Origin: Pseudomonadota bacterium | Lineage (GTDB): Bacteria > Pseudomonadota > Alphaproteobacteria > Rhizobiales > Xanthobacteraceae | Assembly: GCA_023404675.1 (NCBI GenBank) | Contig: JAEYAW010000038.1 | Coordinates: 25,733-89,732, forward strand | Length of the DNA stretch: 64,000 nt | Direction of reading: 5' to 3' | Notes under the pieces: model-generated | Databases searched by the model: none | Told to the model about the DNA's origin: nothing | The model's input: only the letters and a program-made list of their open reading frames with translations | Part shown: positions 48,811 through 58,106 of the stretch, one piece after another | How positions within the stretch are numbered: the stretch's first letter is position 1 | Layout of the letters: each line of letters begins with the position of its first letter | Translations under genes and position numbers: made by a program

Positions 48811-49697
48811 TGAGACAGCACATCACATCGCTTCCGGCGCTGGCCTGCTTCCGGGTCGCGGCTGAACTGGAGAGCTTCAGCAAGGCGGCAGACCGCCTCA
48901 ATCTGACCCATGGGGCTGTCAGCCGGGCCGTGCGGCTGCTTGAGGAAGACCTTGGCACACCGCTGTTCGAGCGCCGTAATCGTGCGGTTTTCCTGACCGA
49001 TGCCGGACGCAGGCTGGCGCATGTGGTGGCGCGTGGTCTCGGCGAGATCGAGGAGGAAGCGCAGCGCATCAAGGCCGAGCACGCCGACGCCCCCGTCACC
49101 GTCTCATGCGAGCCGACCCTGTTGATGCGCTGGCTCATTCCCCGGATGCCGCAATTCCACGCAACGCACCCTTCGGCCGATGTCCGTCTGCTGGCTGGCG
49201 GAGGTCCGGTCTCCCTCGGATCGGGCATTGACCTCGCCATCCGCCGCAATGACTTCACCTGGCCGGAAAGTTGGCTTGCCCGTCATCTCTTCGACGAGCA
49301 GATCGGCCCGGTCTGCCGCCCCGACAAGGCGGCGGCCTTCTTCGAGTCCGGCCGGATGAACCCAGCCGCCATGCGGCTGAATACGCGCACGCGGCCATCG
49401 GCCTGGACGACATGGGCCGAACTCGCCGGGGAGGACGATCCGGGCAATCCCCGTCAGGACTTCGAGCATTTCTATTTCAGCCTGCAAGCCGCCGTCGCAG
49501 GTCTCGGCATCGCCATCGGGCCGTGGCATCTGGTTCAGGACGACATTCGCGCTGGATTGCTTGCCGCGCCGCAGGGTTTTCGCGCCGATGGCAGCGGCTA
49601 TTATCTGCTTTCGGCGCAAGACCCGGAAAGCGACTCGGCCGCCGCAAAATTTCGCGACTGGCTGGCCGATCTGGCCTCCGGCGAGACGCCGCCCTGA
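48810..49697 (+). CDS. LysR-family regulator (GcvA-like), divergent from lysE
   Basis: The protein has 295 residues. 'LPALACFRVAAELESFSKAADRLNLTHGAVSRAVRLLEEDLG' is the GcvA/AmpR-like HTH. The effector domain has the 'VSCEPTLLMRWLIPRMPQF' start typical of this branch. It probably controls the LysE exporter in response to an amino acid. The AT-rich divergent region is 94 bp. Confidence 0.92.
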   Translation: MRQHITSLPALACFRVAAELESFSKAADRLNLTHGAVSRAVRLLEEDLGTPLFERRNRAVFLTDAGRRLAHVVARGLGEIEEEAQRIKAEHADAPVTVSCEPTLLMRWLIPRMPQFHATHPSADVRLLAGGGPVSLGSGIDLAIRRNDFTWPESWLARHLFDEQIGPVCRPDKAAAFFESGRMNPAAMRLNTRTRPSAWTTWAELAGEDDPGNPRQDFEHFYFSLQAAVAGLGIAIGPWHLVQDDIRAGLLAAPQGFRADGSGYYLLSAQDPESDSAAAKFRDWLADLASGETPP

Positions 49698-49712
49698 CAG
49701 CGGCGCCAATTT

Positions 49713-49738
49713 CAACCCATCCTATTTACCGCCGATGG
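49713..49738 (+). repeat. 26-bp repeat upstream of trbB, copy 2
   Basis: It starts CAACCCATCC and continues TATTTACCGCCGATGG; 23 of 26 positions match 44822-44847. It follows the LysR stop by 15 bases and lies about 115 bp before the trbB ATG. Confidence 0.65.
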
Positions 49739-49776
49739 CCGCCGATCGCCGCCGCGCGTTAGATACTTGTTGAATC

Positions 49777-49797
49777 AGCCCAATTTCGGGCTTTCTT
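49777..49797 (+). terminator. Weak terminator-like hairpin before trbB
   Basis: AGCCC (49777-49781) pairs with GGGCT (49788-49792) and TTCTT follows. Two more GC dyads (CCCC/GGGG near 49803-49818 and CCCC/GGGG near 49832-49847) lie between it and trbB, so this leader could end upstream transcripts or attenuate trb expression. Confidence 0.4.
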
Positions 49798-49852
49798 AAT
49801 CGACCCCATTGCGGGGACCGTCTGTCGCGCCCCGCGAGAAATCGGGGCCGAC

Positions 49853-50839
49853 ATGACTGCACACCACCATAAACCGGAGGCGATCGCACGCGGCGCGCGC
49901 ATGCTGCGCACCGCGCTCGGCCCCGCCATTGCCCGCTTTCTGGAAGACCCGGCCGTTGTCGAGGTGATGCTGAATCCCGATGGGCGGATTTGGGTCGATC
50001 GCCTGTCCGAAGGTCTGGCCGATACCGGCGAGCGTCTCTCCGCCGCCGATGGCGAGCGCATCGTCCGGTTGGTCGCTCACCATGTCGGCGCCGAAGTCCA
50101 TACGCGCAGCCCCCGCGTCTCGGCGGAATTGCCGGAAAGCGGTGAGCGGTTCGAGGGTCTGTTGCCGCCCGTCGTCGCAGCGCCCGCCTTCGCCATCCGC
50201 AAGCCCGCCGTCGCCGTGTTCACGCTGGACGATTATGTCGCCGCCGGGATCATGGCCGCCGAACAGGCGACCGCGCTGCGCGAAGCCGTCGCCGCGCGCG
50301 CCAACATCCTCGTTGCTGGCGGCACCAGCACCGGCAAGACGACGCTCACCAATGCGCTCCTGGCCGAAGTGGCCAAGACGCAGGATCGCGTGGTCATCAT
50401 CGAGGACACGCGCGAGCTGCAATGCGCCGCGCCGAACCTCGTGGCCATGCGGACCAAGGATGGCGTGGCGACGTTATCGGATCTCGTCCGCTCCTCGCTG
50501 CGCCTGCGCCCCGACCGCATCCCCATCGGCGAGGTGCGCGGCTCCGAGGCGCTCGACCTGCTCAAAGCCTGGGGCACTGGCCATCCCGGCGGCATCGGCA
50601 CCATCCATGCCGGCACCGGCATCGGCGCGCTGCGCCGCCTCGAACAGCTCATTCAAGAAGCTGTCGTCACCGTCCCGCGCGCGCTGATCGCCGAGACCAT
50701 CGACCTCGTTGCCGTTCTCGCCGGGCGCGGTTCCGCGCGCCGGCTGGCCGAACTCGCCCGCGTCGAAGGGCTGGGGCCGGACGGCGACTACCGCATCACC
50801 CCCGCAACCAGCACCAGCCCGAAAGGAGACCCCTCATGA
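49853..50839 (+). CDS. trbB: TrbB, conjugal transfer ATPase (VirB11-like)
   Basis: The protein has 328 residues: a VirB11-family hexameric ATPase with Walker A 'ILVAGGTSTGKTTLTNALL' (near residue 155), 'VIIEDTRELQC', and the His box 'GTGHPGGIGTIHAGTG'. It powers pilus assembly and DNA transfer at the inner membrane. It is the first gene of the trb operon and overlaps trbC by four bases. Confidence 0.96.
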   Translation: MTAHHHKPEAIARGARMLRTALGPAIARFLEDPAVVEVMLNPDGRIWVDRLSEGLADTGERLSAADGERIVRLVAHHVGAEVHTRSPRVSAELPESGERFEGLLPPVVAAPAFAIRKPAVAVFTLDDYVAAGIMAAEQATALREAVAARANILVAGGTSTGKTTLTNALLAEVAKTQDRVVIIEDTRELQCAAPNLVAMRTKDGVATLSDLVRSSLRLRPDRIPIGEVRGSEALDLLKAWGTGHPGGIGTIHAGTGIGALRRLEQLIQEAVVTVPRALIAETIDLVAVLAGRGSARRLAELARVEGLGPDGDYRITPATSTSPKGDPS

Positions 50840-51168
50840 TCCCTGCAATTTCCCGCGCCTGCCGTGTCATGGCGACATCGGCGGCGGTCGTTTCCATCAG
50901 CCTCATGCTCGCCCCGGCCGCCCATGCCTCCGGCTCGTCGATGCCCTGGGAAGCGCCTCTTCAGAGCATCCTCCAGTCGATCGAGGGGCCGGTCGCCAAA
51001 ATTATCGCGGTCATCGTGATTATCGCCACCGGCCTCGCGCTGGCCTTCGGCGACACCTCGGGCGGCTTCCGCCGCCTGATCCAGATCGTGTTCGGCCTGT
51101 CGATCGCCTTTGCCGCGTCGAGCTTCTTTTTGTCGTTCTTTTCGTTCGGTGGCGGGGTGCTCATCTGA
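50836..51168 (+). CDS. trbC: TrbC, pilin subunit
   Basis: The protein has 110 residues. A long signal peptide ends near 'APAAHASG', followed by two hydrophobic helices ('IAVIVIIATGLALAFG' and 'IVFGLSIAFAASSFFLSFF') separated by a short polar turn, the VirB2/TrbC pilin plan. It is probably matured by the TraF-like peptidase encoded at 19467. It overlaps trbB by four bases and trbD by one. Confidence 0.92.
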   Translation: MIPAISRACRVMATSAAVVSISLMLAPAAHASGSSMPWEAPLQSILQSIEGPVAKIIAVIVIIATGLALAFGDTSGGFRRLIQIVFGLSIAFAASSFFLSFFSFGGGVLI

Positions 51169-51449
51169 TGGCGGGCGGCCTCGAACAACTCGACGCGGTG
51201 CCGGGCTTTACGGTTCCGGTCCACCGGGCGCTGACCGAGCACATCCTGCTCGGCGGCGCACCGCGCTCCATCGCGATCCTGAACGGAACGCTCGCCGGGG
51301 CCGTGGGCCTCGGCCTGCGCCTCTGGCTGGTCGGTCTCGTCATCTGGGCCGTGGGCCACTTCGCCGCCGTCTGGGCGGCGAAGCGCGACCCGCTCTTTGT
51401 CGAAGTCGGCCGCAGGCATCTGCGTATCCCCGGCCATCTCGCAGTCTGA
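51168..51449 (+). CDS. trbD: TrbD, VirB3-like inner-membrane protein
   Basis: The protein has 93 residues. 'GFTVPVHRALTEHILLGGAPRSIAILNGTL' leads into one hydrophobic hairpin and 'AAKRDPLFVEVGRRHLRIP' closes it, as in TrbD/VirB3. It works with the TrbE ATPase at the base of the channel. Its ATG shares a base with the trbC stop. Confidence 0.92.
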   Translation: MAGGLEQLDAVPGFTVPVHRALTEHILLGGAPRSIAILNGTLAGAVGLGLRLWLVGLVIWAVGHFAAVWAAKRDPLFVEVGRRHLRIPGHLAV

Positions 51450-51461
51450 CGGAGGCGGCCC

Positions 51462-53954
51462 ATGATGAACCTCGCAGAATACCGCCGCACCGCCAGCCGC
51501 CTCGCGGATTTCCTGCCCTGGGCCGCGCTGGTCGACTCGGGCGTCGTCTTGAACAAGGACGGCTCGTTCCAGAGGACGGCGAAGTTTCGCGGTCCCGATC
51601 TGGATTCAGCCGTCGCGGCCGAACTGGTCGCCGTCGCCGGCCGCATCAACAACGCCGTCCGCCGTCTCGGATCGGGCTGGAGCATTTTCGTCGAGGCGCA
51701 GCGCAGCGAAGCCGCGACCTATCCCGACAGCAAATTTCCCGATCCCGCGTCAGCTCTGGTCGATGCCGAGCGCAAGGCCGGATTCGAGGAGGCCGGCACG
51801 CATTTCGTCTCCGGCTACTTCCTCACCTTCCTTTGGCTCCCGCCCGCCGAGGACGCCGCCCGCGCCGAAACCTGGCTCTACGAGGGGCGCGAGAAGTCCG
51901 GCGTGGACCCCTGGGAGCTGCTGCGCGGCTTCGTCGATCGCACCGACCGGATTATCGCGCTGCTTGACGGCTTCATGCCGGAATGCCGCTGGCTCGATGA
52001 CGCCGGCACGCTGACCTACCTGCATTCCACCATCTCGACCAACCGGCATCGCGTCCGCGTCCCCGAGGTGCCGATGCACCTCGACGCGCTGCTCGCCGAT
52101 CAACCGCTGACCGGCGGGCTGGAGCCGCGCCTTGGCGGCGCGCATCTGCGCGTCCTGACCATCATCGGCTTTCCCACGGCGACGACGCCCGGCCTTCTCG
52201 ACGAGATGAACCGGCTCCCATTCCCGTATCGCTGGAGCACTCGCGCCATCCTCATGGACAAGACCGACGCGACCCGGCTGCTGACGAAGATCAGGCGGCA
52301 ATGGTTCGCGAAGCGCAAAAGCATCGCGGCGATCTTGAAAGAGGTGATGACCAACGAGGCGTCCGCGCTCGTGGACACCGACGCCAGCAACAAGGCGCTC
52401 GACGCCGACATGGCCTTGCAGGAACTCGGCGCCGACATGGCGGGGATGGCCTACGTCACGGCCACCATCACCGTCTGGGACGCCGACCCGCGCCTGGCCG
52501 ACGAGAAGCTCCGCCTCGCCGAAAAGATCATTCAGGGCCGTGATTTCACGGCCATGCCCGAAACTGTCAATGCCGTCGACGCCTGGCTCGGCTCGATCCC
52601 CGGACACGCCTACGCGAATGTCCGCCAGCCGCCCATCTCGACGCTCAACCTCGCCCACATGATCCCCCTGAGTGCCGTGTGGGCGGGGCCGGAACGGAAT
52701 GAGCATCTCGGTGCGCCCCCCTTGCTTTACGGCAAGACCGAGGGAAGCACTCCGTTCCGGCTTTCCCTTCACGTCGGTGACGTGGGCCATACCCTCGTCG
52801 TCGGCCCTACAGGCGCCGGCAAATCCGTGCTGCTGGCGCTGATGGCCTTGCAATTCCGCCGCTATGCGGGATCGCAGGTTTTCGCGTTCGACTTCGGCGG
52901 CTCGATCCGCGCCGCCGCACTCGCCATGGGCGGCGATTGGCACGATTTGGGCGGCGGGCTGACGGACGGGGACGAAACATCCGTCTCGCTTCAGCCGCTC
53001 GCCCGCATCGACGATGCCTATGAGCGCGCCTGGGCGGCTGACTGGATCGCCGCCATCCTCATGCGCGAGGGCGTGCCCATCACGCCCGAGACCAAGGAGC
53101 ATATCTGGACGGCGCTGACCTCGCTCAGCACCGCGCCGCTCAGTGAGCGCACCATCACCGGCCTCGCGGTCCTGCTTCAGTCCAGCGATCTGAAACAGGC
53201 GCTTCGACCTTACTGCATCGGCGGCGCCTATGGCCGGCTGCTCGACGCCGAAGTCGAACATCTTGGGCATGCCGATGTGCAGGCGTTCGAGATCGAGGGG
53301 CTGGTCGGAACCGGCGCGGCCCCAGCCGTGCTGTCCTACCTGTTCCATCGCATCGGCGACCGGCTCGACGGGCGGCCGACGCTGCTCATCATCGACGAGG
53401 GCTGGCTGGCGCTGGACGACGAAGGGTTCGCCAACCAGCTCCGCGAATGGCTGAAGACGTTGAGGAAAAAAAACGCCTCCGTCATCTTCGCCACGCAGTC
53501 GCTCTCCGACATCGACGGCAGCAATATCGCACCCGCCATCATCGAGAGCTGCCCGACGCGGTTGCTTCTCCCCAACGAGCGCGCCATCGAGCCGCAGATC
53601 ACGGCCATCTACAGGCGGTTCGGCCTCAACGACAGGCAAATAGAGCTGATCGCGCGGGCGACGCCCAAGCGGGACTATTACTGCCAGAGCCGCAGGGGCA
53701 ACCGCCTGTTCGAGCTGGGCCTCAGCGAAGTCGGCCTCGCGCTCTGCGCCGCCTCCGGCAAATCCGACCAGACCGCCATCGAACGCATAGTCGCCGAGCA
53801 CGGCCGGGGCGGTTTTCTCGCCGCCTGGCTGCGCCTGCGCGGCGCCGAGTGGGCGGCCGACCTCATCCCCGATCTCACCAATCTCGCCGCCCGGCCGGAC
53901 ATCGCCGCGCCGGACGCGCCGGATGCCCCCCAAGCAGAGGAGACCCTTCCATGA
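51462..53954 (+). CDS. trbE: TrbE, VirB4-like transfer ATPase
   Basis: The protein has 830 residues, normal for the family. The N-terminal CagE/TrbE domain is followed by Walker A 'LVVGPTGAGKSVLLALM' (near residue 447) and Walker B 'LLIIDEGWLALDD' (near 645). It energises assembly of the secretion channel. The four-base overlap with trbJ is typical of the operon. Confidence 0.96.
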   Translation: MMNLAEYRRTASRLADFLPWAALVDSGVVLNKDGSFQRTAKFRGPDLDSAVAAELVAVAGRINNAVRRLGSGWSIFVEAQRSEAATYPDSKFPDPASALVDAERKAGFEEAGTHFVSGYFLTFLWLPPAEDAARAETWLYEGREKSGVDPWELLRGFVDRTDRIIALLDGFMPECRWLDDAGTLTYLHSTISTNRHRVRVPEVPMHLDALLADQPLTGGLEPRLGGAHLRVLTIIGFPTATTPGLLDEMNRLPFPYRWSTRAILMDKTDATRLLTKIRRQWFAKRKSIAAILKEVMTNEASALVDTDASNKALDADMALQELGADMAGMAYVTATITVWDADPRLADEKLRLAEKIIQGRDFTAMPETVNAVDAWLGSIPGHAYANVRQPPISTLNLAHMIPLSAVWAGPERNEHLGAPPLLYGKTEGSTPFRLSLHVGDVGHTLVVGPTGAGKSVLLALMALQFRRYAGSQVFAFDFGGSIRAAALAMGGDWHDLGGGLTDGDETSVSLQPLARIDDAYERAWAADWIAAILMREGVPITPETKEHIWTALTSLSTAPLSERTITGLAVLLQSSDLKQALRPYCIGGAYGRLLDAEVEHLGHADVQAFEIEGLVGTGAAPAVLSYLFHRIGDRLDGRPTLLIIDEGWLALDDEGFANQLREWLKTLRKKNASVIFATQSLSDIDGSNIAPAIIESCPTRLLLPNERAIEPQITAIYRRFGLNDRQIELIARATPKRDYYCQSRRGNRLFELGLSEVGLALCAASGKSDQTAIERIVAEHGRGGFLAAWLRLRGAEWAADLIPDLTNLAARPDIAAPDAPDAPQAEETLP

Positions 53955-54736
53955 TCCGTATCCCCGTTCCCCGTATCGCCGGCGCATCGGCGCTGGCCCT
54001 CGCGCTCGCCGTGCCCGTCGCACTGTCGCCCATGCTGGCCAGCCCGGCCCATGCGCAATTCGGCTTCGGCCGCATCGTCTATGACCCGTCCAATTACGCG
54101 CAGAATGTGCTGACGGCCGCGCGCACGCTCCAACAGATCAACAACCAGATCACGTCCCTTCAGAACGAAGCGACCATGCTCATCAATCAGGCGAGGAACC
54201 TGGCGAGCCTGCCATATTCCTCGCTCCAGCAGCTTCAACAGAACGTGCAGCGCACGCAGCAGCTTCTCGCCCAGGCGCAGAACATCGCCTTCAACGTGCA
54301 AAACATCGACCAGGCGTTCCAGCAGCAATACGGCAACGTCTCGCTGTCCGCGACCGACGCCCAGCTTGTCTCCGATGCCCGCTCGCGCTGGCAGAACACA
54401 GTCGGGGGCTTGCAGGACGCCATGCGCGTGCAGGCCGGCGTCGTCGGCAACATCGACACCAACCGCACCCAGATGTCGGAGCTTGTCGGCCAGAGCCAGG
54501 GCGCCACTGGCGCGCTGCAAGCCACGCAGGCGGGCAACCAGCTTCTCGCCCTGCAATCGCAGCAGCTCTCCGACCTGATCGCGCTGATGTCCGCCAACGG
54601 CCGGTCGGAAGCGCTGATCGAGGCTGAACGCGCCACGGCCGCCGAGCAGGGCCGCGAACAGCGTCGCCGCTTCCTCACGCCCGGCTCCGGCTACCAGCCG
54701 GGCAACGCGCAGATGTTCGGCAACGGCAACAACTAA
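53951..54736 (+). CDS. trbJ: TrbJ, VirB5-like protein
   Basis: The protein has 261 residues. A signal peptide ends near 'ASPAHAQFG'. The mature part is a long, glutamine-rich helical protein ('LQQINNQITSLQNEATMLINQ', 'LQQNVQRTQQLLAQAQN') with strong coiled-coil character, as in TrbJ, a minor pilus component in the periplasm. The C-terminal 'GNAQMFGNGNN' is disordered. Confidence 0.92.
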   Translation: MIRIPVPRIAGASALALALAVPVALSPMLASPAHAQFGFGRIVYDPSNYAQNVLTAARTLQQINNQITSLQNEATMLINQARNLASLPYSSLQQLQQNVQRTQQLLAQAQNIAFNVQNIDQAFQQQYGNVSLSATDAQLVSDARSRWQNTVGGLQDAMRVQAGVVGNIDTNRTQMSELVGQSQGATGALQATQAGNQLLALQSQQLSDLIALMSANGRSEALIEAERATAAEQGREQRRRFLTPGSGYQPGNAQMFGNGNN

Positions 54737-54754
54737 GCGACGGGAGGGGCGGAC

Positions 54755-55042
54755 ATGGACGGCAAGATGCTGGCCCGGCTGGGCGCAATCATATTCGTCG
54801 CCATCGCGATCACCGCCACGGTGATCGAGATGACCCGCAAGGACGAGCCGGCAGCGGTCACGACAGCGCCCCAGCTCCAGCCACCTGCCGATCCGCTGCG
54901 CCAGAACCTGCGCCGCTGCCAGCGGCTCGGCGAGGCCGCCGTGAGCGATCCCGACTGCCTCGCCACCTGGGCCGAGAACCGCGACAGGTTTCTCGGCCGG
55001 ACGCCGGTGCCCGCCGCCCCGCATCAGAACGGGGGACAGTGA
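54755..55042 (+). CDS. trbK: TrbK-like entry-exclusion protein (TrbK-alt)
   Basis: The protein has 95 residues. One N-terminal membrane helix ('LGAIIFVAIAITATVIEM') is followed by a short periplasmic domain with two cysteines ('LRRCQRLGEAAVSDPDCLATW'), the alternative TrbK of alphaproteobacterial ICEs. No lipobox is present, unlike RP4 TrbK. It should limit entry of a second copy of the element. Confidence 0.88.
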   Translation: MDGKMLARLGAIIFVAIAITATVIEMTRKDEPAAVTTAPQLQPPADPLRQNLRRCQRLGEAAVSDPDCLATWAENRDRFLGRTPVPAAPHQNGGQ

Positions 55043-55045
55043 ACC

Positions 55046-56407
55046 ATGGGCGGCACCGGCGTCATCGACAACTTCCTGGGGGTCTTCACCTCCTACATCG
55101 ACAGCGGCTTCGGCCTGCTCGGCGGGGAAGTGGCCTTCATCGCCACCACTCTGATCGTCATCGACGTGACGCTGGCCGCGCTGTTCTGGAGCTGGGGCGC
55201 CGACGACGACATCATCGCCCGCCTGGTCAAGAAGACCCTGTTCGTCGGAGCCTTCGCCTACATCATCGGCAACTGGAACAACCTGGCGAAGATCGTCTTC
55301 GAGAGCTTCGCCGGTCTCGGCCTGAAAGCCTCCGGCACCAGCTTCTCCGCCGCCGACCTGATGCGCCCCGGCCGCGTCGCCCAGACCGGCCTCGACGCCG
55401 GCCGTCCGCTGCTCGACTCCATCTCGGACCTGATGGGCTATTGGAGCTTCTTCGAGAATTTCATCCAGATCGCGTGCTTATTGTTCGCGTGGGCGCTGGT
55501 GCTGCTCGCCTTCTTCATCCTCGCCGTCCAGCTCTTCGTCACCCTCATCGAGTTCAAACTGACCACCTTGGCGGGGTTCGTTTTGATCCCGTTCGGCCTG
55601 TTCGGGAAGACGGCGTTCATGGCCGAGCGCGTCTTGGGCAACGTCATTAGCTCCGGCATCAAGGTGCTGGTGCTGGCCGTCATCATCGGCATCGGCTCGA
55701 CGCTGTTTTCGCAATTTACCGCAGGCTTCGGCGGTGCGACGCCGACCATCGACGACGCCATGGCGATCGTGCTGGCCGCGCTCTCGCTGCTCGGCCTCGG
55801 CATCTTCGGCCCCGGCATCGCTTCCGGTCTCGTCTCAGGCGGCCCGCAGCTTGGCGCTGGCGCAGCCGTTGGCACGGGTCTCGCGGTTGGCGGCGCAGCC
55901 CTTGCCGCAGGCGGGGCAGCAGGTCTTGCCGTCAAGGGAGGCGCCGCCGCCCTGTCCGGTGGAGCCGCGGCTGTTCGCGGCGGCGCGGCCACGGCAGGCG
56001 CGGCCTCGGCCGCCTACAGCATGGGTTCGCTCGGCCAGTCGGGTGCGGCAGGCGTCGCGTCCGGCCTCGGCGGTGTCGCCCGCGCCGCAGGCTCCGCCGC
56101 TGCCTCTCCCTTGAAGCGCGCTGCCTCCAAGGCATCCGAAAGCGTCAAATCCAGCTTCTCCGATGGCGCGCGCGCTGCCTTCGGCGTGACCGGCGGAACA
56201 TCTACCGCCGGCACGGCGGGCGGCGGCGCCCCCGAAGCCGCAGCCGCGCCGTCTTCCGCGGCTGGCAGTCCCCCCGGCTGGGCGCGGCGCATGCAGCGCT
56301 CGCAAGCCGTGAACCATGGCGTGACCATGGCCGCCCATGCGGTGCGCTCCGGCGACGGACACGGCGGCGGCTCTTCCATCAACCTTTCCGAAAGTGACCG
56401 CTCATGA
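55046..56407 (+). CDS. trbL: TrbL, VirB6-like channel protein
   Basis: The protein has 453 residues with six or seven membrane helices in the first 260 residues ('TTLIVIDVTLAALFWSWG', 'VLLAFFILAVQLFVTLIEF', 'KVLVLAVIIGIGSTLFSQF'). A long alanine/glycine-rich, disordered tail full of small repeats ('GGAAL', 'GGAAG', 'GGAAA') follows. VirB6-type proteins form the inner-membrane part of the DNA path. It overlaps trbF by four bases. Confidence 0.93.
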   Translation: MGGTGVIDNFLGVFTSYIDSGFGLLGGEVAFIATTLIVIDVTLAALFWSWGADDDIIARLVKKTLFVGAFAYIIGNWNNLAKIVFESFAGLGLKASGTSFSAADLMRPGRVAQTGLDAGRPLLDSISDLMGYWSFFENFIQIACLLFAWALVLLAFFILAVQLFVTLIEFKLTTLAGFVLIPFGLFGKTAFMAERVLGNVISSGIKVLVLAVIIGIGSTLFSQFTAGFGGATPTIDDAMAIVLAALSLLGLGIFGPGIASGLVSGGPQLGAGAAVGTGLAVGGAALAAGGAAGLAVKGGAAALSGGAAAVRGGAATAGAASAAYSMGSLGQSGAAGVASGLGGVARAAGSAAASPLKRAASKASESVKSSFSDGARAAFGVTGGTSTAGTAGGGAPEAAAAPSSAAGSPPGWARRMQRSQAVNHGVTMAAHAVRSGDGHGGGSSINLSESDRS

Positions 56408-57093
56408 GCATCTTCAAACGACCAGCGACCCATTACGGCAAATCACCCGAACCCGAGACCCCATACCAGAAGGCCGCGCAGGTCTGGGACGAACGCATCG
56501 GCTCGTCCCGCATCCAGGCCAAGAACTGGAGGCTGATGGCCTTCGGCTCGCTGTTCCTCTCGGCTGGCTTCGCCGCCGCATTGGTTCTGCAATCGGCGCG
56601 CGGGACCGTCGTGCCCTGGGTGGTTCAGGTCGACAATCTCGGCCAGGCGCAGACCGTCGCGCCGGCCGTGGCCGACTACCGCCCGACCGATCCGCAGATC
56701 GCATGGCATCTCGGTCGCTTCATCGAGCAAGTCCGCGCGATCCCGGCCGATGCGATTATTGTCCGTCAGAACTGGCTCCGTGCCTATGAATGGACCACGG
56801 ATCGCGGCGCGGCAGCCCTGAACGACTATGCTCGAAGCAACGACCCGTTCACCAAGGTCGGGCGGCAACAGGTCGCCGTCGAGGTCTCCAGCGTCATCCG
56901 GGCATCGAACGACAGCTTCCGCGTCGCGTGGACCGAACGTCACTATGAGAACGGCCAGCTCTCCACCACTGAGCGCTGGACCGCGATCCTGACAATCGTG
57001 ATCCAGACCCCGCGCGACGCCGAGCGCCTGCGCGCCAATCCGCTCGGAATCTATGTCAACGCAATCTCATGGTCGCGGGAGATGAACCAATGA
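56404..57093 (+). CDS. trbF: TrbF, VirB8-like protein
   Basis: The protein has 229 residues. A cytoplasmic start with 'PYQKAAQVWDERIGSSRIQAK' leads to one membrane helix ('MAFGSLFLSAGFAAALVL') and the NTF2-like periplasmic VirB8 domain ending 'LRANPLGIYVNAISWSREM'. It is an assembly factor of the channel. It overlaps trbL and trbG by four bases each. Confidence 0.94.
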   Translation: MSIFKRPATHYGKSPEPETPYQKAAQVWDERIGSSRIQAKNWRLMAFGSLFLSAGFAAALVLQSARGTVVPWVVQVDNLGQAQTVAPAVADYRPTDPQIAWHLGRFIEQVRAIPADAIIVRQNWLRAYEWTTDRGAAALNDYARSNDPFTKVGRQQVAVEVSSVIRASNDSFRVAWTERHYENGQLSTTERWTAILTIVIQTPRDAERLRANPLGIYVNAISWSREMNQ

Positions 57094-58106
57094 CCCGCAC
57101 GATTGTCCGTAAAGCCGCTTCCCCGTCTTTCCGTAAATCCGGCCTTCCGGCTTTGCTGTTGTCCGCCACCATGCTGGCGGGCTGCGCCACCAACCGCACG
57201 CCGCAGTTCAGCTATGACGCCGACGTGCCGTCGCTGCCCGTCGTGCAGGCCGCCGTCACCGATGACCGGCCCCGGCCTTTGCACACGCCGCCCGCCTGGA
57301 CTGTCGCGCGGGGCGGCGCCGCAGCCGGAACGCCGGCAGGCCGTGTCGAGAATGCCAACGCCGCCGCCCGCGTCGAGCCACGCCGCGAAGGCTATTACAA
57401 CGCCATCCAGATATTCCCGTGGAGCGAAGGCGCGCTCTATCAGGTCTATGCGGCGGTCGGACAGATCACCAGCATCGCCCTGGAGCCGGGCGAGAGCCTG
57501 ACCGGCGCGGGGCCGATCGCGGCCGGCGACACCGCCCGATGGATCATTGGCGATACCGAGAGCGGCAGCGGCGCGACCCGCCGCGTCCATATCCTCGTCA
57601 AGCCCACCCGGCCGGACATCTCGACCAATCTTGTCGTGACGACCGACCGCCGCACCTACATGATCGAGCTTCGCGCGCGGGAAGCCCTTTATATGCCCGC
57701 CGTCGCCTGGGCCTATCCCGCACCGCCCGCCGGGCAGCGCCAGTCGGTTCCAGCCGCGCCGATCATCCCGGCCGAGGCTGCTCGGAATTACCGCTACGGC
57801 CTGACCGGCGACAATCCGCCGTGGAAACCCATCTCGGTCTTCGATGACGGCCGGCGCGTCTATGTCGTCTTCCCGCGCGGCATCGTGCAGGGCGAGATGC
57901 CGCCGATCTTCGTGCTGGGCAACGACGGCGAACCGCAGATCGTCAACAGCCGCATCCACCAGAACATCCTGATCGTCGATCGCATCTTCGGCGCGGCGGA
58001 ATTGCGCCTCGGCAGCGGCGACCGCCAGCAGACCGTCAGGATCGTCCGCGTCGAGCCGCGCCAGGCCGTCGCCCGCCCCGAACCGACCGGAGACTCCCCG
58101 TCATGA
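57090..58106 (+). CDS. trbG: TrbG, VirB9-like outer-membrane complex protein
   Basis: The protein has 338 residues. A lipobox 'MLAGC' near residue 30 marks it as a lipoprotein. 'FPWSEGALYQVYAAVGQITSIALEPGE' and 'KPTRPDISTNLVVTTDRRTYMIELR' are the CagX/VirB9 signatures. It forms the outer-membrane core with TrbI. The ATG at 57090 overlaps trbF and is preferred to an in-frame GTG/ATG region upstream. Confidence 0.94.
   Translation: MTRTIVRKAASPSFRKSGLPALLLSATMLAGCATNRTPQFSYDADVPSLPVVQAAVTDDRPRPLHTPPAWTVARGGAAAGTPAGRVENANAAARVEPRREGYYNAIQIFPWSEGALYQVYAAVGQITSIALEPGESLTGAGPIAAGDTARWIIGDTESGSGATRRVHILVKPTRPDISTNLVVTTDRRTYMIELRAREALYMPAVAWAYPAPPAGQRQSVPAAPIIPAEAARNYRYGLTGDNPPWKPISVFDDGRRVYVVFPRGIVQGEMPPIFVLGNDGEPQIVNSRIHQNILIVDRIFGAAELRLGSGDRQQTVRIVRVEPRQAVARPEPTGDSPS

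Noticed and set aside
51750..54023. 757-codon open frame antisense to trbE
   Set aside because: Same reason: opposite a clear VirB4-type ATPase gene, with low-complexity composition and no ribosome site.
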